From: Pseudoduganella albidiflava
GTDB lineage: Bacteria > Pseudomonadota > Gammaproteobacteria > Burkholderiales > Burkholderiaceae_D
Assembly: GCF_004322755.1 (NCBI RefSeq)
Contig: NZ_CP036401.1
Span: forward strand, 2,790,001-2,854,000
Direction: 5' to 3'
Length of the DNA: 64,000 bases
Numbering within the stretch: position 1 is the stretch's first letter; each line of letters opens with the position of its first letter. The notes beneath the pieces were generated by a model. It was not told the origin of the DNA and searched no databases. It saw only the letters and a list, made by a program, of their open reading frames with translations. This document shows positions 50,483-59,826 of this stretch, piece after piece. The translations under genes and the position numbers were made by a program.

Positions 50483-51549
50483 GCGGCGGCCTGCCGGGAG
50501 CACGGCAGCGTGACTTCCAGCGTCGCGCCGGGGCCGCCGGGCACGGCCGCGATGCGCCCGCCATGCGCCTCGACGATGGAGCGGCAGATCGGCAGGCCCA
50601 TGCCCATGCCGTCCGGCTTGGTGCTGTAGAACGGCTCGAACAGCCGGCCGCACTGGTCGTCGGGGATGCCCGGGCCCTGGTCGGTGACGGCGATGCGCAC
50701 GCCGTCGCCATGGGTGGATGGAAGCGCCGCCGCGACGAGACGCAGCGTGCCGCCGCGCGGCTCCATGGCCTGCATGCCGTTCATCAGCAGGTTGATCAGC
50801 ACCTGCTGCAGCTGCACCCGGTCGCCGGCGACGGGCGGCAGGCCGTCCGCCACCTCGACGACCAGCGTGGCGCCATGGCTGGCCAGTTCGCGCTGCAGCA
50901 GCGCCGCGCAATCGTGGATGATGCCGGGCAGGTCGACCGGCGCGAACGTGGCCTCGCCTTTCTGTGCCAGCGCGCGGATGCGGCGAATGACTTCGCTGGC
51001 GCGGCAGGTGTCGGCCAGCATACGTTGCAGCGCATGTTCGACTTCCTGCGGGTCGGGTTGCTGGCGGCGCAGCCAGCGCAGTGCCGCTTCGCCATTGGCG
51101 GAGATGGCGGCCAGCGGCTGGTTCACCTCGTGGGCGATGGACGCCGCCAGTTCGCCCAGCGTCGTGACCCGCGTCACGTGCGCCAGCTGCATGCGCGACA
51201 GCCGCAGCGATTCCTCGCGTTGCAGCAGGCGGGCGGTGGCTTGCGCGCCGGCGTGGGCCAGGTAGCCGCTGATGCCGATCGCCGCGAGGCTGACGGCGCA
51301 GCGCGCCAGCGAAGAATTGACGACGCCGAACCAGCTGGTGACCAAATGCGCGGTGGCCGTCAGCACCAGGCACAGGGCCGTCACCGCCAGCACGCGCGTG
51401 GGCCAGACGTGGACGGTGGCCAGGACCACGACCACGTACATGACGGCGATCGCGCTGTCCATCGAGGTCAACGCATCGAGCGCGAAAATCGCGGCTGTCA
51501 GCAGCACGATGGCCGCCTTCAGCAGGGCGGAGCGCAGGGTACCGGGCAT
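50479..51549 (-). CDS. Membrane histidine kinase, FixL/DctB-like
   Basis: This 356-residue kinase has four or five N-terminal helices (about 5-110) and no PAS domain. Next come a coiled segment and a HisKA domain (TTLGELAASIAHEVNQPLAA, phospho-His). The HATPase domain reads VLINLLMNGMQAM, VTDQGPGIPD and GMGMGLPICRSIVEAHGG. The short multi-helix sensor suggests a membrane or redox signal. It is translated together with the FixJ-type regulator. Start 51549 has no strong ribosome binding site, but upstream residues have no coding character. 51550-51767 holds no gene. Confidence 0.88.
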   Translation of the reverse strand: MPGTLRSALLKAAIVLLTAAIFALDALTSMDSAIAVMYVVVVLATVHVWPTRVLAVTALCLVLTATAHLVTSWFGVVNSSLARCAVSLAAIGISGYLAHAGAQATARLLQREESLRLSRMQLAHVTRVTTLGELAASIAHEVNQPLAAISANGEAALRWLRRQQPDPQEVEHALQRMLADTCRASEVIRRIRALAQKGEATFAPVDLPGIIHDCAALLQRELASHGATLVVEVADGLPPVAGDRVQLQQVLINLLMNGMQAMEPRGGTLRLVAAALPSTHGDGVRIAVTDQGPGIPDDQCGRLFEPFYSTKPDGMGMGLPICRSIVEAHGGRIAAVPGGPGATLEVTLPCSRQAAA

Positions 51550-51767
51550 GGCAAGGCAATCACTGGTTGTTGGTTGCCGGCAGTATATGACGGGTGGTCG
51601 CCGGGCCGGCCATTCCTGCCGGCGGCCTCCCACCAAAGAGAGAGGCCGGCATGGCGGGATAGGGGTAGGGAAGGGATAAAGCCCGCTTCAACCCGGGACA
51701 AATCCGTGAGGACCCATCGAATTGCCCGGTTATCGCTTGGCCAGATGGGGCAGGCGAGGGGCAGGGA

Positions 51768-54407
51768 TCAGTACACGTCGCGCCGGATCCGTCCTTCGGC
51801 CGCCAGCAGTTCCACCGTGTCGCGGCCCAGCAGGTCGGCCAGCGCGGCATCGACGCCGCCAGCCATGCCCTGCAGGCTGCCGCAGATGAACAGCACGGCG
51901 CCATCGCCGATCCAGGCGCGCAGCAGGCCGGCGCGGGCTCGGAGGCGGTCCTGCACGTAGCCTTCGCCATCGCGCGAAAACACCAGGTCGAGTTCCGGCA
52001 GGAAGCCGGTGGCGGCCCAGCCCTGCACTTCGCGCGCGCACAGGCTGTCGAAAGCACGCTGGCGTTCGCCGAACACCAGCCAGTTGCGCTGGCGGCCGGC
52101 GGCCACGCGGGCGCGCAGGTGGCCGCGCAGCCCGGCCAGCCCGGAGCCGTTGCCGATGTAAATGCAGGGCACGTCGGCGTCGACCGGGGCGAAGCCGGGA
52201 TTGGCCAGCAGCCGTGCGCGCACCGCGGTACCCGGCGCCGCATGTGCCGTCAGCCAGCCCGACGCAAGCCCCAGGCCCTGTTCATGGCGCACTTGCCGTA
52301 CCAGCAATTCCACCGCGCCATCGGCGGGCAGCGAGGCGATCGAATAGCGGCGCGGTGCCAGCGGCTTCAGCACCGCGGCGCACGCCCCGGCCGAAGCGAA
52401 GCGGTGGTCCGCATCGGGCAGTTCGCTGGTGGCCAGCAAGCCGGCCAGCGTGTGCTCGCCGACGACGGCCCGGCCATCCAGCCCGGACTGAGCCAGCCAC
52501 GCCTGCACCACCGTGTCGGCATGGCGCGCTTCGAGCTCGAGCAGAGCGCCGGGCAGCCAGCCGGCCGTCGCGGCGTCCCCGTCCGGCTCCAGCCGCACTT
52601 CATGCAGCGGTGCGCCCAGGCTGCCGGGGTTCAGCAGGGTGCGTGACGCCAGGGTCCAGCTTTGCCATGGCGCGCCGGCGCCGGCGGCCACCTCGGCCAG
52701 CGGCGCGGCGCCCAGGCAGGCCAGCGCCGCCGACCAGCGCGCCACCGCGGCTTCGTCGCCATTGTCCACTTCGACCGGCGCGAACAGGCGCGTGGCGCCC
52801 AGCGCCGCCAGGCGGTCGTCCAGCGCGCGGCCGAAGCCGCAGAAGCGCGCGTAGGCGCTGTCGCCCAGGGCCAGCACGGCGTAGCGCAAACCCGGCAGGC
52901 GGTCGTCCCGTTCGGCCAGCAGGCGGGCGAAGCGGCGCGCGCCATCCGGCGGTTCGCCTTCGCCATAGCTGCTGGCGACGAACAGCGCTTCGCCGTAGCC
53001 GGCCAGGTCGCGCGGCGCCAGCGTGGCCACGGCCCGCACGTCGGCCGGCGTACCGGAGGAGCGCAATGCCGCCGCGGTGCGCAGCGCGAGACTTTCGGCC
53101 TGGCCCGTCTGGCTGGCGTAGGCGACCAGCACCGGCGCGACGGCCGCCATGGCCAGCGGGCCGGCCGCCCCGTCGATCGCCTGCAGGCGGGCGCGTTCGG
53201 TGCGCGCCGCGCGTGCCTGGCGGCGGCGCTTCAGGTACAGCATCCAGCCCGTCACGGCAAAACCGGGCAGGGCCAGGCTGGCCAGCATCATGGCGATCTG
53301 CCCGGGCAGGCCGAAGTAGGTGCCGATGTGGAGCGGATAGAGCGTGGTCAGGGCGCGCGCGCCGGCGGACTTCGCCGCATACGGTTCATGCTTCACCAGC
53401 GTGCCGTCCGGCGCGATCGTCATGGCGCCGCGCGCGCGGGGATGGGGCGCGTCGGCGGCCAGCCAGGCTACCTGGATCGGGTCGTTGGGCTTGTCGGTGA
53501 AGCGCAGGAAGGCCATCTGCCAGCCCGGCGCGGTGCCGACGAAGGTGTTCCAGGCCGGCGCCAGGTCGACCGGCATGGTTTTGGCGCGCTGCCCGCCCGG
53601 CATCCTGGACGACGCCTTGGCGGGCGCCTCGCGCGGCGGGCGCTTCACGCCGGCCCAGCCATCGACCGTGCTGCGCACCACGTCGAACGCCCAGTAGGCG
53701 CCGGTCAGCGTGAAGACCAGGTAGGCGACCAGCGCCCAGGTCCCGGCCACCGCGTGCAGCGCCCACAGGAACGAGCGGCCTTTCAGGCGCGTGTCGAACG
53801 TCAGCCAGGTGCGCCAGTTGCGCGCATTGCGGGGCCAGCGCAGGTACAGGCCGGACAGCGCCAGGCCGAGCAGGCACAGCGCCAGCGTGCCCGTGACCGG
53901 CTTGCCCGTCTCGCGCTCCAACAGCAGCCAGCGGTGCAGGAATTCGATCCATTCGAATGCCGCCTCGCCGGCCAGGTGCGGCTGCAACGCGCCTGTATAG
54001 GGATGCACGTACACCGATTCGCCGCGCGGCTGGCCCGGCAGCGCCGCCAGGCCGACGCGGGCCGCGGTGCCCGGTGCCGAGTACACGATCACGGAGGCGA
54101 CGCGCCGCTCCGGGTGGGCGGCACGGACCGCCTCGGCCACCTGCTGGGGCGCCAGGGCCGGCGCATTCTGCGCGGGCACGTGGCGCACGCCCGGGTTGGC
54201 CAGGTCCAGCATTTCTTCCTTGAACACCAGCAGGGCGCCGCTCAGGCCGATCACGACCAGCACCGTGCCGGCCGTGATGCCGACGAACCAGTGCAGCTGG
54301 AACCAGGCCTGCTTCCAGGTCGGCAGGGTCCAGCGGCGGGAAGCGATGGGTTGGGAAGCGGCAGGGCTGGCAGGGGTGACGCCGGCGGGCAGGGAATCGC
54401 GTTTCAT
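51768..54407 (-). CDS. PepSY membrane protein fused to flavodoxin/NADPH reductase
   Basis: This 879-residue fusion has residues 30-395 as a PepSY_TM unit with four main helices (QLHWFVGITAGTVLVVIGLSGALL, HRWLLLERETGKPVTGTLAL, LHAVAGTWALVAYLVFTLTG in parts). A flavodoxin domain is at about 424-560 (AYASQTGQAE, SSYGEGEPP, LGDSAYARFCGFG). A ferredoxin-NADP-reductase part follows, with FAD site RRYSIASLP (about 686) and NADPH site YIGNGSGLAGL (about 745). It should pass electrons from NADPH through FMN and FAD to the membrane and probably reduce a ferric siderophore in the periplasm. A Fur box lies upstream. Confidence 0.9.
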   Translation of the reverse strand: MKRDSLPAGVTPASPAASQPIASRRWTLPTWKQAWFQLHWFVGITAGTVLVVIGLSGALLVFKEEMLDLANPGVRHVPAQNAPALAPQQVAEAVRAAHPERRVASVIVYSAPGTAARVGLAALPGQPRGESVYVHPYTGALQPHLAGEAAFEWIEFLHRWLLLERETGKPVTGTLALCLLGLALSGLYLRWPRNARNWRTWLTFDTRLKGRSFLWALHAVAGTWALVAYLVFTLTGAYWAFDVVRSTVDGWAGVKRPPREAPAKASSRMPGGQRAKTMPVDLAPAWNTFVGTAPGWQMAFLRFTDKPNDPIQVAWLAADAPHPRARGAMTIAPDGTLVKHEPYAAKSAGARALTTLYPLHIGTYFGLPGQIAMMLASLALPGFAVTGWMLYLKRRRQARAARTERARLQAIDGAAGPLAMAAVAPVLVAYASQTGQAESLALRTAAALRSSGTPADVRAVATLAPRDLAGYGEALFVASSYGEGEPPDGARRFARLLAERDDRLPGLRYAVLALGDSAYARFCGFGRALDDRLAALGATRLFAPVEVDNGDEAAVARWSAALACLGAAPLAEVAAGAGAPWQSWTLASRTLLNPGSLGAPLHEVRLEPDGDAATAGWLPGALLELEARHADTVVQAWLAQSGLDGRAVVGEHTLAGLLATSELPDADHRFASAGACAAVLKPLAPRRYSIASLPADGAVELLVRQVRHEQGLGLASGWLTAHAAPGTAVRARLLANPGFAPVDADVPCIYIGNGSGLAGLRGHLRARVAAGRQRNWLVFGERQRAFDSLCAREVQGWAATGFLPELDLVFSRDGEGYVQDRLRARAGLLRAWIGDGAVLFICGSLQGMAGGVDAALADLLGRDTVELLAAEGRIRRDVY

Positions 54408-54497
54408 GATGGGCGCTTGACACGCCGCACCGGCAGGCGCGGGGCGCGGCGGTGGCGGCGGAGGTTCGGGTGACTGGCATTATAGGCGCAATCGCCA

Positions 54498-54516
54498 GTA
54501 ATGAGAATCATTCCGG
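54498..54516 (-). promoter_or_regulatory. Fur box of the PepSY reductase
   Basis: GTAATGAGAATCATTCCGG contains the good half-sites AATGAGAATCATT. It lies about 92 bases before the reductase start, in a gap where the opposite-facing 3' end of the next gene also lies. Confidence 0.7.
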
Positions 54517-54591
54517 ACAGGGGCCTCGACGCCGCGTTGCCGTTGCACGCGCCTGATTTCCACTGTCATGCGCTGCGCCGCACCTTCCCGG

Positions 54592-55038
54592 TCACGGCGC
54601 CGGCAGGGTGTAGCGCAGCGTATAGAAATGCTGCTTGCCGGCGATATCGATGGTGGCGCTGCCGGCGATGCCGGCCAGTTCGCCGGTGCCCGACCCGGGC
54701 GCGATCGCGATCGACAGATCCTGGCGCCCGCCGTGCATGGTGCCCGAGTGCTGCATCACGAAGCTGCCGCGGCGCCCGCCCAGGGTGCCCGTGAAGCGCT
54801 CCAGCGCGACATAGCCGGCCGAACCGCTGGCCGGCGCGCCGGCCGTCAGCATCTCGCCCTCGCTGGTGCCGGACAGCGCGCCCTGGAAGGTCTTCGTGAA
54901 CCGCATGCGCCCCCGTGTATCGTCCGGCGCGGTGCGTGCTTCCGGCACGGGCGTGATCGTCACGTCGAAGGTTCCTTTCACCTCGGCCGGGCTGGCGGCC
55001 TGGCCGGCGGCGAGCGCGAGGGCGGCAATGGTATGCAT
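54592..55038 (-). CDS. Secreted DUF3224 protein
   Basis: This 148-residue protein starts at ATG 55038 after GGGAGAA. It has a short export signal (MHTIAALALAAGQAA), then a small beta-barrel of the DUF3224 type: GTFDVTITP, MRFTKTFQGALSGTSEGEML, RRGSFVMQHSGTM and ELAGIAGSATIDI. The fold is like allene-oxide-cyclase or lipocalin barrels and probably binds a small hydrophobic molecule; no enzyme activity is established for the family. It is divergent from the AraC-type gene at 55094, a pairing that suggests control by it. Confidence 0.8.
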   Translation of the reverse strand: MHTIAALALAAGQAASPAEVKGTFDVTITPVPEARTAPDDTRGRMRFTKTFQGALSGTSEGEMLTAGAPASGSAGYVALERFTGTLGGRRGSFVMQHSGTMHGGRQDLSIAIAPGSGTGELAGIAGSATIDIAGKQHFYTLRYTLPAP

Positions 55039-55093
55039 GGGGTTCTCCCTGGTTGATAATGGCGCCACTTTAGCAAGCGCGGACGGAGGCGGA

Positions 55094-55930
55094 TTGGAAA
55101 AAAACGACATCGGACCTGGCATGCCGGACGGTACCCCGAAGGGCATCCTCGACCCGCGGGCGATGGCGCGCCGCTTCGCCCTGCGGCGCCACCCGCCGCC
55201 GCCAGCCCTGGCGCCGTTCGTCGAGTACCTGTGGGTGGTCGAATGGGACCTGGGCGGCGCGCCGGCCCAGGTGCAGCGCGTGCTGCCGTATCCGCACGCG
55301 CACCTCGTGTTCGAGAGCGGGGCCAGCGCGCTGCACGGCATCGTGCGCGGACCGTTCGACAAGGTCCTGGCGGGCAGCGGGCGTGCCGTGGGCGTGCGTT
55401 TCCGCGCCGGCGGCCAGCGCCCGTGGTGGACCGGCGCCGCCGCGTCGCTCACCGGCCGGATCGTGCCGCTGGCGGAGCTGTCCGGCATCGATGGCGCCGC
55501 CGCCGAACGGCAGGTGCTGGGCGCGGCCGACGATGCCGGCGTGATCGGCGCGGTCCATGCCTTGCTGGCGCCGGCCGCCGCAATGGCCCGGCCGGATCCG
55601 CGCGCGGCGCTGGCGCAGCAGGCCCTCGACGCGGCCGCGGCGCAGCACGGGCCGGGGTCCGTGGCCATGCTGGCGGCCGCCGTCGGCCTGCCCGAGCGGG
55701 GGCTGCAGCGGCTGTTCCGCGACCAGGTCGGCGTGCCGCCGAAATGGGTGGTGCAGCGCTACCGGTTGCAGGAGGCCGCGGCGCTGCTGGCAGGACCCGC
55801 CTGCCCGGATCTCGCCGGCCTGGCGCAGCGACTGGGCTTCTTCGACCAGGCCCACCTGACCCGTGCGTTTACCGCGCTGGTGGGCCGCTCGCCACTGGCG
55901 TATTGGAAGGGACAGATGGCGGGCGCGTGA
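55094..55930 (+). CDS. AraC-type regulator (DUF6597-like sensor)
   Basis: This 278-residue regulator has an N-terminal domain with LAPFVEYLWVVEWDL and PYPHAHLVFESG (the DUF6597-like cupin part of many AraC-like proteins). The C-terminal helix-turn-helix has VAMLAAAVGLPERGLQRLFRDQVGVPPK (in parts) and LAQRLGFFDQAHLTRAFTALVGRSP. The TTG at 55094 has GGAGG four bases upstream; an ATG at 55121 is the alternative. Only 55 bases separate it from the divergent DUF3224 gene, its likely target. Confidence 0.82.
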   Translation: MEKNDIGPGMPDGTPKGILDPRAMARRFALRRHPPPPALAPFVEYLWVVEWDLGGAPAQVQRVLPYPHAHLVFESGASALHGIVRGPFDKVLAGSGRAVGVRFRAGGQRPWWTGAAASLTGRIVPLAELSGIDGAAAERQVLGAADDAGVIGAVHALLAPAAAMARPDPRAALAQQALDAAAAQHGPGSVAMLAAAVGLPERGLQRLFRDQVGVPPKWVVQRYRLQEAAALLAGPACPDLAGLAQRLGFFDQAHLTRAFTALVGRSPLAYWKGQMAGA

Positions 55931-55987
55931 CGGTGCGGCCGGTATTCGCCCGTTATAATCGGCCTTTTCCTTGGCCGGGCCCGACCC

Positions 55988-58186
55988 ATGCACGATCGCC
56001 GCGGCATTACCCTCAGCCTGCGCCATCTGCTGTTACTGCTGACGGCGATCGGCTTCCTGCCGCTGGCGCTGCTCGGCACCTGGGGCCTGATGGCGGCCGC
56101 CGACGTGCAGCAGCGCGAGCAGGACCGTTCGATGCTCGAACTGGCGCGGGCGCTGTCGTCGGCCGTCGACGCCGAGCATGACGGCGCCGCCGCGGTGCTG
56201 GGCGGCATTGCCAACTCCCCGGCCGTGCGCACCGGGGACCTGCGTGCCTTCCATGAACTGGCCACGCAGCACGCCGCGGCGCAAGCCCAGTGGCTCGGCG
56301 TGATCCTGGCCGATGCGGCGGGGCGCTCGGTGTTCCGCACCATGGCGCCGTTCGGCGCGGCGCCGGCACCCGTGGCCGACCCTGCCAGCCTGGCCCGCGC
56401 GGCCGCCGGCGATGCACCCGTGGCCGGTGGCGTGATGCGCGGCGCCGGCGGCCGTGCCGCTTTCCCCGTGCGGCTGCCCATCGACCTGCCCCGCGGCCGG
56501 TTCGTGCTGTCCGCCGTCATCGCGCCTGACCGTATCGTCAACGTGATCCGGCGCCAGCGCGCGCCGGACGACTGGGTGATCGCCGTGATGGACCGCGACG
56601 GCCGCCGCGTGGCCCGTTCGCGCGAGCACGAGCGCTACCTGGGCGGCCTGGCCAGCCCCGGGCTGCAGCGCCTGATGCGTTCCGCGCGGGAGGGCACCGG
56701 CGATTCGCGCACCATCGAGGATGTGCCCGTGCGTACCGCGTTCACCACCTCGTCGCGCTGGGGCTGGACGGTGGTCGTCAGCGCGCCGACCGCGTCGCTG
56801 CGCTCGCCCGTGCTGCGTGGTGCCGTCGTGTACGCGGCGGGCCTGGCGCTGACGCTGGCCGCCTGCATCGGGCTGGCGTCGCTGCTGTCGCGCCGCATCG
56901 TGCGCCGCATCGACAGCCTGGTGCAGGGCGCCGCCGCGCTCGGTGCCGGCGCGCCGGTGGCGGTGGAGCCGTCACGGGTGCGCGAGATCGGACAGATGGG
57001 CCAGGCATTGGCCGCCGCGGCCGCCGCGCGCGACCGGCACGAACGGGAACGTTCGGACCTGCTGGCCTCCCTCGAGCGGGCCGTGGCGTCGCAGGAGGCG
57101 GCGCTGGCCGAGGCGCGCGAAGCCGGCCGCGCCAAGGATGAATTCCTGGCGGTGCTGGGGCACGAACTGCGCAATCCGCTCAGCCCGATCGTGGCATCGC
57201 TGGACTTGATGGACTTGCGCGGCGAGATGGGCGCGCAGCGCGAGCGCGCCGTGCTGCGGCGCCAGGTGGCGCACCTGAAGCGGCTGGTGGACGACTTGCT
57301 GGACGTATCGCGCATCGCGTCGGGCAAGCTGGAGCTGGACTTGCGGCCGGTCGACCTGGCCGATATCGCGCGGCAGGCCGCCGCCGCCGCCGCCGGCCTG
57401 CGCGTGACAGTGCAGGCGCCGCCGTCGCTGTGGGTGGCCGGCGACGACAGCCGGCTGGCCCAGGTTCTGGGCAACCTGCTGTCGAACGCCGGCCGTTTCG
57501 GCGGCGGGGAAGCGGCCATCACGCTGGCTCAGGCAATTGTGGGGGACCGGCCGATGGCGCGGCTGGCCGTCAGCGACCGCGGCGCCGGCATGGCGCCGGA
57601 CCTGCTGGCGCGGGTGTTCGAGCCGTTCTACCAGGCGCCCCAGCAACTGGCGCGCCGCACCGGCGGCCTGGGGCTGGGCCTGGCCATCGTGCGCAAGATC
57701 GTCGAGCTGCATGGCGGCCAGGTGGCGGCGCACAGCCCCGGCCCCGGGCTGGGCAGCACGTTCGAGGTGCTGCTGCCGCTGGCGCAACCGGGCCTGGCGC
57801 CCGTCGAGGCGCCGCACGTGCCGGTACCGCAGGGGCTGCGCGTGCTGCTGGTCGACGACAACGAGGATGCCGCGCGTTCCAGTGCGCTGATGCTGCGCCA
57901 TATCGGGCTCGATGTGCAGGTCGCCCATACCGCGCACGAGGCGCTGGCGGCGTATGGCGACGGGCCGGTGGATGCCGCGCTGCTCGACATCGGGTTGCCG
58001 GACATGGATGGCTATGCGCTGGCGATGGCCTTGCGCGCGGCGGCGGACGGGCGCGCCCTGCGGCTGGTGGCCCTGACCGGCTATGGCCGCAAGGGCGACG
58101 TGGCGCGTGCCGCGGCGGCGGGCTTCGACCTGCATCTGACGAAACCGGCATCGCTGGAGGACTTGCGGCGCGCGCTGGCCGCATGA
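55988..58186 (+). CDS. Hybrid histidine kinase with receiver
   Basis: This 732-residue kinase has a transmembrane helix (about 12-34), a periplasmic dCACHE-like sensor, a second helix (about 278-300) and a HAMP-like region. A HisKA domain follows (FLAVLGHELRNPLSPI, phospho-His about 391), then an HATPase domain (VLGNLLSNAGRF, SDRGAGMAP, GGLGLGLAIVRKIVELHGG) and a C-terminal receiver (LLVDDNEDAARSS, Asp about 667 in ALLDIGLPDMDG, LTGYG, LTKPAS). There is no output domain, so it needs a separate phosphotransfer partner, or the receiver dampens the kinase. It is monocistronic. Confidence 0.9.
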   Translation: MHDRRGITLSLRHLLLLLTAIGFLPLALLGTWGLMAAADVQQREQDRSMLELARALSSAVDAEHDGAAAVLGGIANSPAVRTGDLRAFHELATQHAAAQAQWLGVILADAAGRSVFRTMAPFGAAPAPVADPASLARAAAGDAPVAGGVMRGAGGRAAFPVRLPIDLPRGRFVLSAVIAPDRIVNVIRRQRAPDDWVIAVMDRDGRRVARSREHERYLGGLASPGLQRLMRSAREGTGDSRTIEDVPVRTAFTTSSRWGWTVVVSAPTASLRSPVLRGAVVYAAGLALTLAACIGLASLLSRRIVRRIDSLVQGAAALGAGAPVAVEPSRVREIGQMGQALAAAAAARDRHERERSDLLASLERAVASQEAALAEAREAGRAKDEFLAVLGHELRNPLSPIVASLDLMDLRGEMGAQRERAVLRRQVAHLKRLVDDLLDVSRIASGKLELDLRPVDLADIARQAAAAAAGLRVTVQAPPSLWVAGDDSRLAQVLGNLLSNAGRFGGGEAAITLAQAIVGDRPMARLAVSDRGAGMAPDLLARVFEPFYQAPQQLARRTGGLGLGLAIVRKIVELHGGQVAAHSPGPGLGSTFEVLLPLAQPGLAPVEAPHVPVPQGLRVLLVDDNEDAARSSALMLRHIGLDVQVAHTAHEALAAYGDGPVDAALLDIGLPDMDGYALAMALRAAADGRALRLVALTGYGRKGDVARAAAAGFDLHLTKPASLEDLRRALAA

Positions 58187-58270
58187 TGCTTGAAATAAAG
58201 ACAAGATCGTGCGCGCCATGCCACCCTCGCTTGGTGTAGCATTTATGGTTTCTTCAACAGGATCGGCATC

Positions 58271-58477
58271 ATGGCGGAACGGGGCACGACGAGGTCGCGC
58301 GCTGACGCAACGACGGCAGCGTGCGTGGAAGATGCATTGAAAATTGTCGAGGCGGACGGCATCCATCCGGCGCTGGAGTTCATGCAGCGCGCCGGCGTGC
58401 CCCGCGAGATCGCCTTGCGGGTGCTGTGCGCGCCGCAATTCCACCGGCATGGCGAACGCCGCCGCAACCCCCGCTGA
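58271..58477 (+). CDS. Small hypothetical protein, GVPR..RVL family
   Basis: This 68-residue basic protein is related to the one at 26432: EFMQRAGVPREIALRVLCAP followed by RHGERRR. The two are about half identical over some 35 residues. AGGAT stands before the ATG. The region upstream (58190-58260) is AT-richer, with TTGAAA and TTTATGG, and may hold a promoter. The function is unknown. Confidence 0.65.
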   Translation: MAERGTTRSRADATTAACVEDALKIVEADGIHPALEFMQRAGVPREIALRVLCAPQFHRHGERRRNPR

Positions 58478-58645
58478 GCCGGTCAGCCGGTCTTGTTTGC
58501 CTCCCGACCTTGTTTCCCCCTCGAATCTAGGCGTGATCCTACGCCGGACTGGATCGCGCTCCGACTGCGATAGCCGGACCGCCGGCCTACAATGGCCTCG
58601 GCTCGCGTGGTGCGGGTCCTCGCAACCTGTATCGAGGAGTAGCTG

Positions 58646-58894
58646 ATGGCAACGATGAATACCGGCTCGGCCGACGTGGTCGCGCACAAGGCTATGAATG
58701 CCGTGGACTGGATCGCGATGGTGCTGCTGATCGTGGGCGGCTTGAACTGGGGGCTGGTCGGCCTGTTCCAGTTCGACCTGGTCGCCGCGATCTTCGGTGA
58801 ACAGACCACCGCCTCGCGCATCGTGTATGCGCTGGTGGGCCTGTCCGCGCTGTACGGGATCTACCTGGCGGCGAAGAAGCTGCCGAATCACTGA
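58646..58894 (+). CDS. DUF378 small membrane protein
   Basis: This 82-residue protein has two predicted helices, AMVLLIVGGLNWGLVGLFQF and VYALVGLSALYGIYLAA. The GGLNWGLVG stretch is the mark of DUF378 (YuzA-like). It sits in the inner membrane; its role is unknown. GAGGAG precedes the ATG. A clear terminator follows. Confidence 0.87.
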   Translation: MATMNTGSADVVAHKAMNAVDWIAMVLLIVGGLNWGLVGLFQFDLVAAIFGEQTTASRIVYALVGLSALYGIYLAAKKLPNH

Positions 58895-58923
58895 ACGTTC
58901 CCGATCGAACCGTCCAGTAGAGC

Positions 58924-58962
58924 GCCGGGGCCGCGGCTTGTCGCCACCCCGGCTTTTGTTTG
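58924..58962 (+). terminator. Rho-independent terminator after the DUF378 gene
   Basis: GCCGGGG and CCCCGGC pair around a 16-base loop and are followed by TTTTGTTTG. Confidence 0.75.
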
Positions 58963-59297
58963 TCCGCCGCCTTTGCTCAGCTTTTGGTCCGCCTGTGCTC
59001 CGCTGGTGCGCTGCCTGTCCTCTGCCTGTCGTCTGCCTGTCGTCTGATTGCCCCTGATTGCCCCCTGTTTGTTCGCCACTCCCGGCTTTTCCGCCTGATC
59101 TGTTCTCCCTCCCGTCCGATTTCCCCGGCTCTGCCGTAGCGGCGAATTCCAAGCAAGCATAGTTGGAATGGTTCGTTCTGTTCCGTTATCGGTCCATCTA
59201 TATTGGCGGCGCGGCCATGCACCGCGCCGGGGCCGGTCTCCGCCGCCCGGTGCCGCTGCCCGCCGCATCTTGCCGCGCAATTCCCGATGGACGAAAC
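58963..59297. other. Gene-free stretch upstream of the sigma factor
   Basis: No gene is supported here. The left part has a short imperfect repeat of CTGCCTGTCGTC (59017-59045). The right part, from about 59150, is AT-richer (AGCATAGTTGGAATGG, CCATCTATATTGG) and probably holds the promoter of the ECF sigma gene. A possible extension of the sigma reading frame back to 59163 has no ribosome binding site. Confidence 0.5.
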
Positions 59298-59819
59298 ATG
59301 AACGCCGCACCCCGACACAGCAATTCCCTGGCGCTGCGCAACGAATGGCTCAGCAGTGAATTCAGGCGCAGCTACGGCTGGCTGACGGCCACCGTACACC
59401 GGCTGGTCGGTTCCCGCAACGATGCGGAAGACCTGGCCGCCTCCACCTTCACCGAGCTGGCCGCGCTCGACGAAGTTGGCCATGTCAGGCAGCCGCGCGC
59501 GCTGCTGACGACGATCGCGCGCCGCCTCACCTATGAATTCTGGCGCCGCCGCGACCTGGAGCGGGCCTGGCTGGCCGAGCTGGCGCAGCGCCCGGAAGGC
59601 CATGGCGCATCGGCCGAGGAAGTCTGCATGACGGTCGAGGAAATCGTGCGCATCGATGCGGCGCTGGCCACGCTGTCGGCGAAGGCGCGCGAAGCGTTCA
59701 TCCTCAGCCAGTTCGAGGAACTGGGCTATGCCGAGATCGCGGTGCGCCTCGGCGTTTCGACCAGCATGGTGCGCAAGTACGTGGCCCAGGCGCTGGCCGC
59801 CTGCTGGCCCGCGGCGTGA
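59298..59819 (+). CDS. FecI-type ECF sigma factor
   Basis: This 173-residue sigma factor has region 2 as FRRSYGWLTATVHRLVGSRNDAEDLAAST and RARLLTTIARRL-like residues (RALLTTIARRLTYEFWRRRD). Region 4 has LATLSAKAREAFILSQFEELGYAEIAVRLGVSTSMVRKYVAQAL in parts. It resembles FecI/PupI/FpvI, which respond to a signal from an outer-membrane receptor via FecR. The anti-sigma gene starts eight bases after its stop and the matching transducer receptor is at 62783. Confidence 0.9.
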   Translation: MNAAPRHSNSLALRNEWLSSEFRRSYGWLTATVHRLVGSRNDAEDLAASTFTELAALDEVGHVRQPRALLTTIARRLTYEFWRRRDLERAWLAELAQRPEGHGASAEEVCMTVEEIVRIDAALATLSAKAREAFILSQFEELGYAEIAVRLGVSTSMVRKYVAQALAACWPAA

Positions 59820-59826
59820 GCGCGGC

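Noticed and set aside
52662..54473. 603-residue plus-strand open frame
   Set aside because: Antisense to the PepSY reductase fusion, whose domains are clear.
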